64,000 nucleotides of DNA from Streptomyces sp. L2. GTDB lineage: Bacteria > Actinomycetota > Actinomycetes > Streptomycetales > Streptomycetaceae. Under the pieces are notes generated by a model. It ran no database searches. It worked only from the letters and a program-made list of their open reading frames with translations, and was not told where the DNA came from. The translations under genes and the position numbers were made by a program. Positions 33,837-42,746 of this stretch are shown one piece after another. Each line of letters begins with the position of its first letter. Position 1 is the stretch's first letter. Location of the stretch: the NCBI RefSeq assembly GCF_004124325.1, contig NZ_QBDT01000001.1:2790001-2854000 (forward strand), read 5' to 3'.

Positions 33837-35591
33837 ATGAAGATCCACAAGTACGACACCGTCATCGTCGGCGCCGGTGGCGCCGGCATGCGCGCCGCCA
33901 TCGAGGCGACGAAGCGCAGCCGCACCGCCGTGCTGACCAAGCTCTACCCCACCCGCTCCCACACGGGCGCCGCGCAGGGCGGCATGGCCGCCGCGCTGGC
34001 GAACGTGGAGGAGGACAACTGGGAGTGGCACACCTTCGACACGGTCAAGGGCGGTGACTACCTGGTCGACCAGGACGCCGCCGAGATCCTGGCGAAGGAG
34101 GCCATCGACGCCGTCCTCGACCTGGAGAAGATGGGCCTGCCGTTCAACCGGACGCCGAACGGCACCATCGACCAGCGCCGGTTCGGCGGTCACTCCCGCA
34201 ACCACGGCGAGGCCCCGGTCCGCCGGTCCTGCTACGCGGCCGACCGCACCGGCCACATGATCCTCCAGACGCTGTACCAGAACTGCGTCAAGGAGGGCGT
34301 GGAGTTCTTCAACGAGTTCTACGTCCTGGACCAGCTGATCACCGAGGTCGACGGGGTCAAGCGCTCCGCCGGTGTGGTGGCGTACGAGCTGGCCACCGGC
34401 GAGATCCACGTCTTCCAGGCGAAGGCCGTCATCTACGCGTCCGGCGGCTGCGGCAAGTTCTTCAGGGTGACGTCCAACGCGCACACCCTCACCGGTGACG
34501 GCCAGGCCGCCGTGTACCGCCGGGGTCTGCCGCTGGAGGACATGGAGTTCTTCCAGTTCCACCCGACCGGCATCTGGCGCATGGGCATCCTGCTCACCGA
34601 GGGCGCCCGCGGTGAGGGCGGCATCCTGCGCAACAAGGACGGCGAGCGCTTCATGGAGAAGTACGCTCCCGTCATGAAGGACCTGGCGTCGCGTGACGTC
34701 GTGTCCCGGTCCATCTACACGGAGATCCGCGAGGGCCGCGGCTGCGGTCCCGAGGGCGACCACGTCTACCTGGACCTGACCCACCTGCCGCCGGAGCAGC
34801 TGGACGCCAAGCTGCCCGACATCACCGAGTTCGCGCGGACCTACCTCGGTATCGAGCCGTACACGGACCCGATCCCGATCCAGCCGACCGCGCACTACGC
34901 GATGGGCGGCATCCCGACCAACGTCGAGGGTGAGGTCCTCAGCGACAACACCACCGTCGTCCCGGGTCTGTACGCGGCCGGCGAGGTCGCCTGTGTCTCC
35001 GTGCACGGCGCCAACCGCCTCGGCACCAACTCGCTGCTGGACATCAACGTGTTCGGCCGCCGCGCCGGCATCGCCGCCGCCGAGTACTCCGCGAAGTCCG
35101 ACTTCGTCGCGCTGCCGGAGGCCCCGGAGGCGCAGGTCGTCGAGCAGATCGAGCGGCTGCGCGCCTCCACCGGCACCGAGCGGGTGGGCGCGCTCCGCAA
35201 GGAGCTGCAGGAGACCATGGACGCCAACGTCATGGTGTTCCGCACCGAGCAGACGATCAAGACCGCGGTCGAGAAGATCGCCGAGCTGCGCGCGCGGTAC
35301 AAGAACGTGTCGATCCAGGACAAGGGCAAGCGGTTCAACACCGACCTGCTGGAGGCCATCGAGCTGGGCAACCTGCTCGACCTGGCCGAGGTCATGGCCA
35401 CATCGGCGCTGGCCCGCAAGGAGTCCCGCGGCGGTCACTACCGCGAGGACTACCCGAACCGCGACGACGTCAACTTCATGCGCCACACCATGGCGTACCG
35501 CGAGGTCGGCGACGACGGGTCCGAATCCATTCGTCTGGACTACAAGCCGGTCGTCCAGACCCGGTACCAGCCGATGGAGCGTAAGTACTGA
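33837..35591 (+). CDS. sdhA: Succinate dehydrogenase flavoprotein subunit
   Basis: 584 residues, full length for the family. The FAD-binding motif [16 protein letters not shown] is at the N-terminus; [10 protein letters not shown] holds the covalent-FAD histidine region; [14 protein letters not shown] and the active-site [10 protein letters not shown] and [13 protein letters not shown] follow. It oxidises succinate to fumarate on the cytoplasmic side. The stop shares one base with the sdhB start (TGATG), so the catalytic subunits are translated together. Confidence 0.97.
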   Translation: MKIHKYDTVIVGAGGAGMRAAIEATKRSRTAVLTKLYPTRSHTGAAQGGMAAALANVEEDNWEWHTFDTVKGGDYLVDQDAAEILAKEAIDAVLDLEKMGLPFNRTPNGTIDQRRFGGHSRNHGEAPVRRSCYAADRTGHMILQTLYQNCVKEGVEFFNEFYVLDQLITEVDGVKRSAGVVAYELATGEIHVFQAKAVIYASGGCGKFFRVTSNAHTLTGDGQAAVYRRGLPLEDMEFFQFHPTGIWRMGILLTEGARGEGGILRNKDGERFMEKYAPVMKDLASRDVVSRSIYTEIREGRGCGPEGDHVYLDLTHLPPEQLDAKLPDITEFARTYLGIEPYTDPIPIQPTAHYAMGGIPTNVEGEVLSDNTTVVPGLYAAGEVACVSVHGANRLGTNSLLDINVFGRRAGIAAAEYSAKSDFVALPEAPEAQVVEQIERLRASTGTERVGALRKELQETMDANVMVFRTEQTIKTAVEKIAELRARYKNVSIQDKGKRFNTDLLEAIELGNLLDLAEVMATSALARKESRGGHYREDYPNRDDVNFMRHTMAYREVGDDGSESIRLDYKPVVQTRYQPMERKY

Positions 35592-36370
35592 TGGCTACCC
35601 CCGTTATGGACAAGGAAGAAGCGGCCGGACAGCCCGAGCCCGGCTTCGCCGACTCCCCCAACATCACGGTCACCTTCCGCATCCGCCGGTTCAACCCGGA
35701 GGTCTCGGCGGAGGCGGTCTGGGAAGACTTCCAGCTGGAGCTCGACCCGAAGGAGCGTGTCCTCGACGGTCTCCACAAGATCAAGTGGGAGATCGACGGC
35801 AGCCTGACGTTCCGCCGTTCCTGCGCGCACGGCATCTGCGGCTCGGACGCGATGCGGATCAACGGCAAGAACCGGCTGGCGTGCAAGACGCTGATCAAGG
35901 ACATCAACCCGGAGAAGCCGATCACGGTCGAGCCCATCAAGGGTCTCGCGGTCCTCAAGGACCTGGTCGTGGACATGGAGCCGTTCTTCCAGGCGTACCG
36001 GGACGTCATGCCGTTCCTGGTCACCAAGGAGACGAACGAGCCGACGCGCGAGCGTCTGCAGTCGGCCGAGGACCGGGCGCGCTTCGACGACACCACGAAG
36101 TGCATCCTGTGCGCGGCGTGCACCTCGTCCTGCCCGGTGTTCTGGAACGACGGCCAGTACTTCGGTCCGGCCGCGATCGTGAACGCCCACCGCTTCATCT
36201 TCGACAGCCGTGACGAGGCGGGCGAGCAGCGCCTGGAGATCCTGAACGACCGGGACGGCGTGTGGCGTTGCCGTACGACGTTCAACTGCACGGACGCCTG
36301 TCCGCGCGGTATCGAGGTCACCAAGGCGATCCAGGAGGTCAAGCGGGCGCTGATCACGCGCCGCTTCTGA
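35591..36370 (+). CDS. sdhB: Succinate dehydrogenase iron-sulfur subunit
   Basis: 259 residues. The [2Fe-2S] ligands lie in CAHGICGSD and the later LACKT, the [4Fe-4S] set in CILCAACTSSCP, and the [3Fe-4S] cysteines in CRTTFNCTDACPRGIEV. The Asp in CGSD replaces one cysteine, as in E. coli SdhB. It links SdhA to the membrane anchors. It is the last gene of the operon and is followed by a strong terminator. Confidence 0.97.
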   Translation: MATPVMDKEEAAGQPEPGFADSPNITVTFRIRRFNPEVSAEAVWEDFQLELDPKERVLDGLHKIKWEIDGSLTFRRSCAHGICGSDAMRINGKNRLACKTLIKDINPEKPITVEPIKGLAVLKDLVVDMEPFFQAYRDVMPFLVTKETNEPTRERLQSAEDRARFDDTTKCILCAACTSSCPVFWNDGQYFGPAAIVNAHRFIFDSRDEAGEQRLEILNDRDGVWRCRTTFNCTDACPRGIEVTKAIQEVKRALITRRF

Positions 36371-36391
36371 CCGTCCGCCCCGGTCCACCGC

Positions 36392-36435
36392 GAGGGCCCC
36401 GCTTCCGTCCGCACCGGACCGGAGGCGGGGCCCTC
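36392..36435 (+). terminator. Terminator of sdhCDAB
   Basis: GAGGGCCCCGC and GCGGGGCCCTC form an 11-bp perfect stem that extends by several more pairs with one G-T. It starts 21 bases after the sdhB stop. Confidence 0.8.
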
Positions 36436-36559
36436 GGACGTGGCGGGTGGGTCCTGCGCGGGTCCTGCGGACCGGTTCGCCAGCCGGGGCCGGAACTGGC
36501 AGGATGAGGCGCTGATCCGACAGGGTGATCAGTACGGCCGGGAAGCGGGGGACGACAGC

Positions 36560-37078
36560 ATGAGCACGCCGAATCCGTATCAGGGCGGAGCCGAACAGTG
36601 GGGCCCGGGTCAGCCGCCGGCCGCACCTGGCTACGGCTACCCGCCCAAGCCCAACATGCCCGTCCCGGCGGGTCCGGCCTACGGCTTCCCGCACCAGCAG
36701 CCGCCCGGTCCGGCGCCCATGGGCGGGGGCGGCGCGCCCCTGTTGTCCATCGGCGACATCACGGTGATGGGCGATCAGATCATCACCCCCTCCGGCACGC
36801 TGCCGCTGCGCGGTGCGGTGTGGAACGCCACGGACATGTCGCACACCGAGGAGAAGATGCCGTCGCACGCGATCGTGCTGGCCATCATCTTCTTCATCTT
36901 CTGCCTGCTCGGCCTGCTGTTCCTGCTGATGAAGGAGAAGAAGACCACCGGCTTCATCCAGGTCACCGTGACGAGTGCGGGACGGCACCACTCGACGATG
37001 CTCCCGGCCCACAGCCCGCAGAGCTTCACCCAGGTCATGGGGCAGATCAACTACGCGCGCTCACTCAGCAACATGTGA
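36560..37078 (+). CDS. Pro/Gly-rich single-pass membrane protein
   Basis: A 172-residue protein. The N-terminal 70 residues are rich in Pro, Gly, Tyr and Gln (GYGYPPKPNMPVPAGPAYGF). A folded segment (LSIGDITVMGDQIITPSGTL) follows, then one helix (AIVLAIIFFIFCLLGLLFLL), KEKKTT, and a C-terminal domain. Similar proteins are common in Streptomyces; no function is known to me. The ATG at 36560 follows GGGGGA. Confidence 0.78.
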   Translation: MSTPNPYQGGAEQWGPGQPPAAPGYGYPPKPNMPVPAGPAYGFPHQQPPGPAPMGGGGAPLLSIGDITVMGDQIITPSGTLPLRGAVWNATDMSHTEEKMPSHAIVLAIIFFIFCLLGLLFLLMKEKKTTGFIQVTVTSAGRHHSTMLPAHSPQSFTQVMGQINYARSLSNM

Positions 37079-37117
37079 GGCCGTGCGCGTCTCCCGGCCC
37101 CGGGGAGGGTCGGGCGC

Positions 37118-37123
37118 TAATCT
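37118..37123 (+). promoter_or_regulatory. -10 box for leaderless transcript of the VOC-family gene
   Basis: TAATCT followed by 6 bases (GACGAC) and the ATG at 37130; no Shine-Dalgarno is present. Confidence 0.5.
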
Positions 37124-37129
37124 GACGAC

Positions 37130-37552
37130 ATGTCAGACGAAGAGTCGTACGAACTGCTCGGGTTCGACAACGTCGTCCTGCCCGTCGGCAGCCTCGCGGA
37201 GGCCGTCGGGTTCTACGAGCGCGCCGGGTTCACCGTGGGCTTCCGCTTCGACGAGGCCGGGATCGCCCTGCTGAAGGTAGGCGGCGAAACACCGGGCATC
37301 CTGCTCCGCGTCGAGGAGGAACTGGGCCACCGCACCCCGCCCTGGCCCTCCCCCCGCATCTGGCTGGAGGTCCCGGACACCCGCACAGCCGCCCGCGAAC
37401 TGCAGGCAGCCGGCATCCCCCTCCTCGACGAGCCCTTCCCCACAGCAACCGGCTGGACGGTAGAACTGGCCGACCCCTGGGGCAACACCCTCGGCCTGAC
37501 CGACTACACCAAACGCCCAGAACTGGGCCGGAGAACGAGCATGACGGGATAA
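37130..37552 (+). CDS. Glyoxalase/bleomycin-resistance (VOC) family protein
   Basis: A 140-residue protein with the paired beta-alpha-beta-beta-beta plan of the VOC superfamily: GFDNVVLPVGSLAEAVGFYE, then RIWLEVPDTRTAARELQAAG and WTVELADPWGNTLGLTDYT. Metal-site positions are incomplete (no clear N-terminal His), so the reaction is not predictable; isomerase, dioxygenase or ligand-binding roles are possible. It is probably read from a leaderless mRNA. Confidence 0.85.
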   Translation: MSDEESYELLGFDNVVLPVGSLAEAVGFYERAGFTVGFRFDEAGIALLKVGGETPGILLRVEEELGHRTPPWPSPRIWLEVPDTRTAARELQAAGIPLLDEPFPTATGWTVELADPWGNTLGLTDYTKRPELGRRTSMTG

Positions 37553-37565
37553 CTCCGTGTGCTTG

Positions 37566-37648
37566 ACGCGCCCCAAAGGGGCGCGGGGCTGTATCAATAT
37601 GCGGCTCCGCCGCGTGGGCGCGACCAGCCCCAACGGCGCCGCAGCCGG
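37566..37648 (+). repeat. Dispersed palindromic repeat, copy 3
   Basis: CGCGCCCCAAAGGGGCGCG opens the unit as a terminator-like hairpin. GTATCAATATGCGGCTCCGC and CGCGTGGGCGCGACCAGCCC follow. It lies 14 bases after the VOC gene stop and closely matches copy 4. Confidence 0.75.
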
Positions 37649-37679
37649 ACGACGGTCCCCAGGGGCACAGCCGACCGCA

Positions 37680-37685
37680 TAAGCT
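37680..37685 (+). promoter_or_regulatory. -10 box for leaderless transcript of the TetR gene
   Basis: TAAGCT, 7 bases (CACATTC), then GTG 37693 with no Shine-Dalgarno. Confidence 0.5.
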
Positions 37686-37692
37686 CACATTC

Positions 37693-38451
37693 GTGCCCGC
37701 GAAGAACGACGGCCCCCCCTCGGCCAACCCCAGCAGCAGCAAGTCCGAGCAGACCCGTGCCCTCATCCTGGAGACGGCCATGCGCCTCTTCCAGGAGAAC
37801 GGCTACGACAAGACGACGATGCGGGCCATCGCCAAGGAGGCCGGCGTCTCCGTCGGCAACGCCTACTACTACTTCGCCGGCAAAGAACACCTGATCCAGG
37901 GCTTCTACGACCGCATCGCCGCCGACCACCAGCTGGCCGTACGCCAGGTCCTGGACCGGGAGACCGACCTGGAGTCACGGCTGGCCGGGGTCCTCACCGC
38001 GTGGCTGGACATCGCCCGGCCGTACCACGAGTTCGCGGTCCAGTTCTTCAAGAACGCCGCCGACCCGGACAGCCCGCTCAGCCCCTTCTCCCCGGAGAGC
38101 GAGCACGCCCGCGAGCAGGCCATCAGCGTGCACCGGGAGGTGCTGGCCGGCTCGAAGTCCAAGGTGGCGCCCGAACTGCGGGACGCCCTACCCGAGTTGA
38201 TGTGGCTGGCCCAGATGGGCCTGGTCCTGTACTGGGTGTTCGACCGCACCGAGGGCCGTGAGCGCAGCTACCGGCTGGCCCGGCGCGGCGCCCGGCTGAC
38301 CGCGCGCGGGGTGGCCCTGGCCCGGTTCCGCGCCCTGCGCCCCCTGGTGCTGGAGGTCCACGAGCTGTTCACGGACTTCCTGCCGGGCATGACGAAGGCC
38401 CTGCCGGACCCGGCGGCCAAGGGCCGGCCCGGGTCCGTCAAGGGCGACTGA
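37693..38451 (+). CDS. TetR-family transcriptional regulator
   Basis: A 252-residue regulator. After a Ser/Pro N-terminus the TetR HTH is clear: TRALILETAMRLFQENGYDK, TTMRAIAKEAGVSVGNAYYYF, AGKEHLIQGFYDRI. The ligand domain contains AWLDIARPYHEFAVQFFKNA. A leaderless start at GTG 37693 fits the promoter. The stop TGA is directly followed by the stop of the convergent peptide-binding gene (TGATCA, no spacer). Targets are unknown. Confidence 0.9.
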   Translation: MPAKNDGPPSANPSSSKSEQTRALILETAMRLFQENGYDKTTMRAIAKEAGVSVGNAYYYFAGKEHLIQGFYDRIAADHQLAVRQVLDRETDLESRLAGVLTAWLDIARPYHEFAVQFFKNAADPDSPLSPFSPESEHAREQAISVHREVLAGSKSKVAPELRDALPELMWLAQMGLVLYWVFDRTEGRERSYRLARRGARLTARGVALARFRALRPLVLEVHELFTDFLPGMTKALPDPAAKGRPGSVKGD

Positions 38452-40014
38452 TCAGATCCACTTCAGGAGCCACAGGCGGAACACGCCCGTGCCGTCGGCG
38501 AGGTACTGTCCGCCGCCCACGTCCTCGTTGCTGACGACGTACTCCTTGGCCTGCCACAGCGGGATCAGGGGCACGTCGGCGGCCACGTCACCCTGGAGGC
38601 GGCGGAAGTCCTGCGCCACCCGGCTGCGGTCGGCGTACTGCTGGCTGTCCCGGATGAGGCCGTCGACGGACTTGTTGCTGTAGCCGGTGAACATGGTGGA
38701 GCCGGTGCCGACGAGCGGGGCGCCGAAGGTGTCCGGGTCCGGGTAGTCGGCCACCCAGCCGACCGCCCAGGCGTCCATCTTCCCCGCGGCCCACAGCTTC
38801 TGGAACTTGGTCCACTCGTAGCCCTTGACGTCCACCTTGAACAGGCCGCCCGCCTCCAGCTGCTTCTTCAGCTCGGCGGCCTCCTGCTTGCCCGCGCCCC
38901 GGCCCTCGCCGTACCCGAAGGTGAACTCGACGGGCAGCTTGACGCCGGCCTCGGTGAGCAGCTCGCGGGCCTTCTTGACGTTCTGCGTCGGGTAGGCGTC
39001 GAAGAACGACGTGGTGTGGCCGATGAGGCCGGTCGGGACCAGGGAGTACAGCGGGTCGACCGTGCCGTCGTACACCGTCGCGGCCAGCTGCTCGCGGTTG
39101 ACCAGCCAGGCCATCGCGCGCCGCACCCGCGCGTCGTGCAGCGGGGAGCCGGCGTGGGTGTTGAGGTACAGGTTGCGGGTCTCGGCGCTGTCCGAGACGG
39201 ACACGCGTTCCCTGGGGTCGCTCGGGTTCAGCGCGGACAGCACGTGCGGCGGGAGCGTCCGGGTGGCGACGTCGAGCTGCTTGCCGGCCCAGGCGTCGTT
39301 GAGCTTCTGGGAGTCGCCGTAGTAGCGCAGCTCGATCGGGCGCCCGGTGCTGTCGAGGTAGCCCTGGTAGCTCTTGTTCGGCGTCAGGTCGGCCTTGCTG
39401 TTCTTGGCGTACGCCGTCAGCGTGTACGGGCCGGTGCCGTCCACCTCGGAGCCGGTGCGCAGCGCGTCCGCCGGGTACTTCTCCCGGTCCACGATCGACC
39501 CCGCGCCGGTGGCCACCTTCAGCGGGAACGTGGCGTCGGGCGACGACAGGTGGAAGGTGACGGTGTGCGCGTCGTCGGCGCTCACCGAGCCGAGCGTGGA
39601 AAGCAGGGACACCGGGCCGACGTCCGAGTGGATCTTCTTGACCCGGTCGAAGGAGAACTTCACGTCCTCGGCGGTCATCGCGCGTCCGCTGGGGAAGGTG
39701 ATGCCGTCACGCAGCGTGCACCGGTACTGCTTCAGGCCGCTGCCGCTCACGAAGGCGCAGCTCTTGGCCGCGTCGGGGACCGGCTGCACGCCGCCCGGCT
39801 CGAACGTCAGCAGGGTCTGGAAGACGCTGCTGTACAGGGCCCAGGAACCGGCGTCGTAGGCGCCGGCCGGGTCCAGTGAGGTGACGGCGTCCGTCGTACC
39901 GACCGTGATCGTCTTGTTCTTGTTCTCCTGCGACGGCAGCAACTGCCAGCCGCCGATTCCCACGACCGCGAGTACGAGCAGTGTCACGAGAATGCGCATG
40001 CGAACAGATCGCAT
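38452..40014 (-). CDS. Peptide/nickel-type ABC transporter substrate-binding protein (SBP_bac_5)
   Basis: A 520-residue extracytoplasmic solute receptor. The N-terminal helix is MRILVTLLVLAVVGIGGW, but no lipobox Cys follows, so it is probably held by an uncleaved helix rather than a lipid. Family landmarks: ITVGTTDAVTSLDPAGAYD, TLRDGITFPSGRAMTAEDVK, VRRAMAWLVNREQLA, and AWAVGWVADYPDPDTF. No permease or ATPase is adjacent, so it is an orphan receptor. The ATG at 40014 has GGGAGGGG about 9 bases ahead. Confidence 0.9.
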   Translation of the reverse strand: MRSVRMRILVTLLVLAVVGIGGWQLLPSQENKNKTITVGTTDAVTSLDPAGAYDAGSWALYSSVFQTLLTFEPGGVQPVPDAAKSCAFVSGSGLKQYRCTLRDGITFPSGRAMTAEDVKFSFDRVKKIHSDVGPVSLLSTLGSVSADDAHTVTFHLSSPDATFPLKVATGAGSIVDREKYPADALRTGSEVDGTGPYTLTAYAKNSKADLTPNKSYQGYLDSTGRPIELRYYGDSQKLNDAWAGKQLDVATRTLPPHVLSALNPSDPRERVSVSDSAETRNLYLNTHAGSPLHDARVRRAMAWLVNREQLAATVYDGTVDPLYSLVPTGLIGHTTSFFDAYPTQNVKKARELLTEAGVKLPVEFTFGYGEGRGAGKQEAAELKKQLEAGGLFKVDVKGYEWTKFQKLWAAGKMDAWAVGWVADYPDPDTFGAPLVGTGSTMFTGYSNKSVDGLIRDSQQYADRSRVAQDFRRLQGDVAADVPLIPLWQAKEYVVSNEDVGGGQYLADGTGVFRLWLLKWI

Positions 40015-40199
40015 GGTGGTGCCCCTCCCAGGCCTGCCAAGGCCCTACCCCTGGCTCAGCACACATACCGCCACCCCCTAGTGGCGCGGCTCACCTAATC
40101 ACACGTTTTTCACCTGGGGGAAGAGCAATCCGACAGATGTGCCAGAACTTACGAAGGCCCGGCTTTCACAGGGTGCGCACAGAGAGGGACCCGCGCCGG

Positions 40200-40439
40200 T
40201 CATGTCGTCCGGCGCAGCGCGCGCAGTCCGCGCAACCCGATGCCCCCGACGACCGTCCCCAATACGAAGGAGACGACCGCCAGCGTCAGGTGCACCCAGA
40301 AGTAGGCGGTCGGGTGCCCGTTGTCGAAGGCGAGACCGCTGCCGTCCTTGACGAGATTCTTGACGAAAGTGACCCAGATGACCCAGCTCCACACCCCGAA
40401 GGCGAGCAGGAACCAGGAGACCGGGCGGCTGAGTTTCAT
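40200..40439 (-). CDS. Small two-helix membrane protein
   Basis: A 79-residue protein with two hydrophobic helices (WFLLAFGVWSWVIWVTFVKN and VHLTLAVVSFVLGTVVGGIG) separated by a short loop with FDNGHPTAYF, and a basic end (LRGLRALRRTT). The size and pattern recur in Streptomyces next to the D-Ala-D-Ala carboxypeptidase gene, from which it diverges. Function unknown. Start ATG 40439. Confidence 0.8.
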   Translation of the reverse strand: MKLSRPVSWFLLAFGVWSWVIWVTFVKNLVKDGSGLAFDNGHPTAYFWVHLTLAVVSFVLGTVVGGIGLRGLRALRRTT

Positions 40440-40517
40440 ACGTCCAGTATCGCGGTGCCCCTCCTCGCTCCCGGCCGGGGGTGGGGGCCGGGTCGGGGCG
40501 CCGGAGGCCGCTCCAGG

Positions 40518-40523
40518 TACGTT
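40518..40523 (+). promoter_or_regulatory. -10 box for leaderless transcript of the carboxypeptidase gene
   Basis: TACGTT, 7 bases (TCCGAGC), then GTG 40531; no Shine-Dalgarno. Confidence 0.5.
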
Positions 40524-40530
40524 TCCGAGC

Positions 40531-41790
40531 GTGCCCGCACCGAAGAACACCGCCCGGCGCGCCCTGCTGGTCGCCTCCGCCACGCTGCTGTCCCTGTCCG
40601 CCGCCGCGCCCGCCGCCCTCGCGGCCCCGCCGCCCTCGGCCACTCCCTCCGCGACTCCGACGGCCACTCCCCCGGCGACGATGTCCACGCTGGGCGGGGC
40701 CCGGCTCGGCCTGCCCGGCACCCAGGTCAACCTGGGTGCCGGGGTCCCGGTGCTGCCCGAGGGACTCACCGCCAAGTCCTGGATCGTCGCCGACGCCGAG
40801 TCCGGGGAGGTGCTCGCCGCGCACAACGCGCACTGGCGGCTGCCCCCGGCGAGCACCCTGAAGATGCTGCTCGCGGACACCCTGCTGCCCCGCTTCCCGA
40901 AGACGACGAAGCACAAGGTGGTGGCCGCCGACCTCAAGGGCATGGGCGCCGGTTCCAGCGTGGTCGGCGTAGAGACGGGCCACACGTACACCGTTCACGA
41001 CCTGTGGCTCGGCGTCTTCCTGCGCTCCGGCAACGACGCCGTGCACGTGCTGTCCGCGATGAACGGCGGAGTCCCGCAGACCGTGGAGGACATGCAGGCC
41101 CACGCGGACGAACTCCAGGCCGGCGACACGCACGTGGTCAGCCCCGACGGCTACGACGAGCCGGGGCAGGTGTCGTCGGCGTACGACCTGACGCTGTTCG
41201 CCCGTTCCGGACTGCAGAAGAAGGACTTCCGGGACTACTGCTCGACCGTGCGGGCCACCTTCGAGTCGAAGCCCATCCAGAACACCGACCGGCTGCTGAG
41301 CGGCGACACCGACGTGCCCGTCTACCAGGGCATCGCCGGGGTGAAGAACGGCAACACCACCCACGCGGGCGCCACCTACACCGGCGTCGCCGAGCGGAAC
41401 GGCAAGGTGCTGCTGGTCACGATGATGAACCCGCGGAAACACGAGCACAACGAGGTCTACAAGGAGTCCGCGAAGCTGCTCGACTGGGGCTTCCAGGCGG
41501 CCGGCAAGGTCACTCCCGTGGGCGAACTCGTGCCGCCGGTGAACGCCGTACAGGCGTCCGCGCAGCCGTCGGCCGACGCCACGTCCGGCGCCTCGGCGAG
41601 CACGAAGCCGCGCACCGGCGGCGCCGGGTCCACGGCCGCGGCGAGCGCGACGACCGGGCACGGTTCGCGGGGCATCGGCATCGCCCTGGCCGTCGCCGGG
41701 GGGCTGCTGGTGCTGCTCGCGGGCGGGGCGTTCCTGGTCAACCGCCGGTGGCCGCTGCCCGACCTGATGCGCCGTCGGCCCCGTCCGTGA
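40531..41790 (+). CDS. D-alanyl-D-alanine carboxypeptidase
   Basis: A 419-residue penicillin-binding protein. A signal peptide (ARRALLVASATLLSLSAAAP to AALA) and an Ala/Pro/Thr stretch precede the catalytic domain with SxxK in PPASTLKMLL, SxN in LRSGNDAVHV, and VKNGNTTHAG in place of the KTG box (Thr replaced by Asn). A C-terminal helix (GIGIALAVAGGLLVLLAGGA) anchors it with a short basic inner tail. It trims the terminal D-Ala from wall pentapeptides. I chose GTG 40531 because the frame upstream encodes no export signal and a leaderless promoter fits. Its 3' end overlaps the convergent YihY gene by 53 bases. Confidence 0.92.
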   Translation: MPAPKNTARRALLVASATLLSLSAAAPAALAAPPPSATPSATPTATPPATMSTLGGARLGLPGTQVNLGAGVPVLPEGLTAKSWIVADAESGEVLAAHNAHWRLPPASTLKMLLADTLLPRFPKTTKHKVVAADLKGMGAGSSVVGVETGHTYTVHDLWLGVFLRSGNDAVHVLSAMNGGVPQTVEDMQAHADELQAGDTHVVSPDGYDEPGQVSSAYDLTLFARSGLQKKDFRDYCSTVRATFESKPIQNTDRLLSGDTDVPVYQGIAGVKNGNTTHAGATYTGVAERNGKVLLVTMMNPRKHEHNEVYKESAKLLDWGFQAAGKVTPVGELVPPVNAVQASAQPSADATSGASASTKPRTGGAGSTAAASATTGHGSRGIGIALAVAGGLLVLLAGGAFLVNRRWPLPDLMRRRPRP

Positions 41791-42661
41791 CGGGGGCCGC
41801 CGCCGGCTGCGCCTCCTTGCCCGGCGTCGCCGTCCAGGAGGCGCAGAACAGGACCAGTTTCGAGGTGAAGTTGATCCACAGCAGCAGGGCGACGGGGACG
41901 CCGAACGCGCCGTACATGCTCTTCGCGGCCACCCCCTGGATGTAGCCGCTGAGCAGCAGCTTCAGCAGTTCGAAGCCGATCGCGCCGGTCAGCGCGGCCA
42001 CCACCAGGCGGCGGCGCGGCGGTTCGACGCCGGGCAGCAGGGTCAGGACGTAGAGCAGTACCAGGACGTCGGCGGCCACGGCGACGGCGAACGCGGCGAT
42101 CTGGAGCAGGACCGTGCCCCAGCCGTGTTCGGCGAGGCCCAGCAGTGAGGCGAGCCGGCCCACCAGCGCCGAGGCCAGGGTGGAAACGGCGAGCGTCACC
42201 AGCAGCGCGCCGCCGAGCCCGAGCAGGATGCCCGCGTCCTTGGCCTTGGCGACGACCGGGTTCTCGTCCTGGTCGGGCAGCTCCCACACCGCGCGCAGGC
42301 AGTCCCGCGTCTGGCCGACCCAGCCGATGCCGGTGAACAGCAGCGCGGCACCGGCGATGACGCCGACCGTGCCGGCGTTCTGGACCAGCGAGGTGAGATC
42401 CAGCTGGTCGGAGAGGCCCGGGAACTGGGCGGCGATCTTGTGCTGGACGGTCTCCTGCCGGGCCGGGTCCAGCGTGGCGGCGGCGATCGCGGCGGCCACG
42501 GTGAGCAGGGGGAACAGGGCCACGAAGCTCACGAACGTCATCGCGGCGGCCAGGCGCGTCCACTTCACCCGGTCCAGCCGCTCGTACGACCGCCACGCGT
42601 GCGTGTCCATCAGGCGGGTGACGATCGGCCCGACGCCGGGGAGCTTCTTCAGCCAGTCCAT
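41738..42661 (-). CDS. YihY/UPF0761-family membrane protein
   Basis: A 307-residue protein with the YihY plan: WTRLAAAMTFVSFVALFPLL near the N-terminus and five or six further helices, ending LLLWINFTSKLVLFCASW. The family was once misnamed ribonuclease BN; no enzyme activity is established. ATG 42661 is taken as start; a GTG at 42697 gives 12 more residues and neither has a strong ribosome site. The gene converges with and overlaps the carboxypeptidase gene. Confidence 0.88.
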   Translation of the reverse strand: MDWLKKLPGVGPIVTRLMDTHAWRSYERLDRVKWTRLAAAMTFVSFVALFPLLTVAAAIAAATLDPARQETVQHKIAAQFPGLSDQLDLTSLVQNAGTVGVIAGAALLFTGIGWVGQTRDCLRAVWELPDQDENPVVAKAKDAGILLGLGGALLVTLAVSTLASALVGRLASLLGLAEHGWGTVLLQIAAFAVAVAADVLVLLYVLTLLPGVEPPRRRLVVAALTGAIGFELLKLLLSGYIQGVAAKSMYGAFGVPVALLLWINFTSKLVLFCASWTATPGKEAQPAAAPVTDGADGASGRAAATGG

Positions 42662-42732
42662 GATCGGACGTCTGCCCGTTCCCGCGCCCGTCAACACCGC
42701 GTTTCTTCACCAAGGCGGACATATACGGGCGA

Positions 42733-42738
42733 TACGGT
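42733..42738 (+). promoter_or_regulatory. -10 box for likely leaderless transcript of the DprE2-like gene
   Basis: TACGGT with 8 bases to the ATG at 42747; no Shine-Dalgarno. The spacing is one base longer than in the clearest cases. Confidence 0.35.
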
Positions 42739-42746
42739 CGACTGTC

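Noticed and set aside
38449..38454. Zero-gap convergent stops TGATCA between the TetR and peptide-binding genes
   Set aside because: Neat, but tight convergent ends are common in Streptomyces and need no special explanation.
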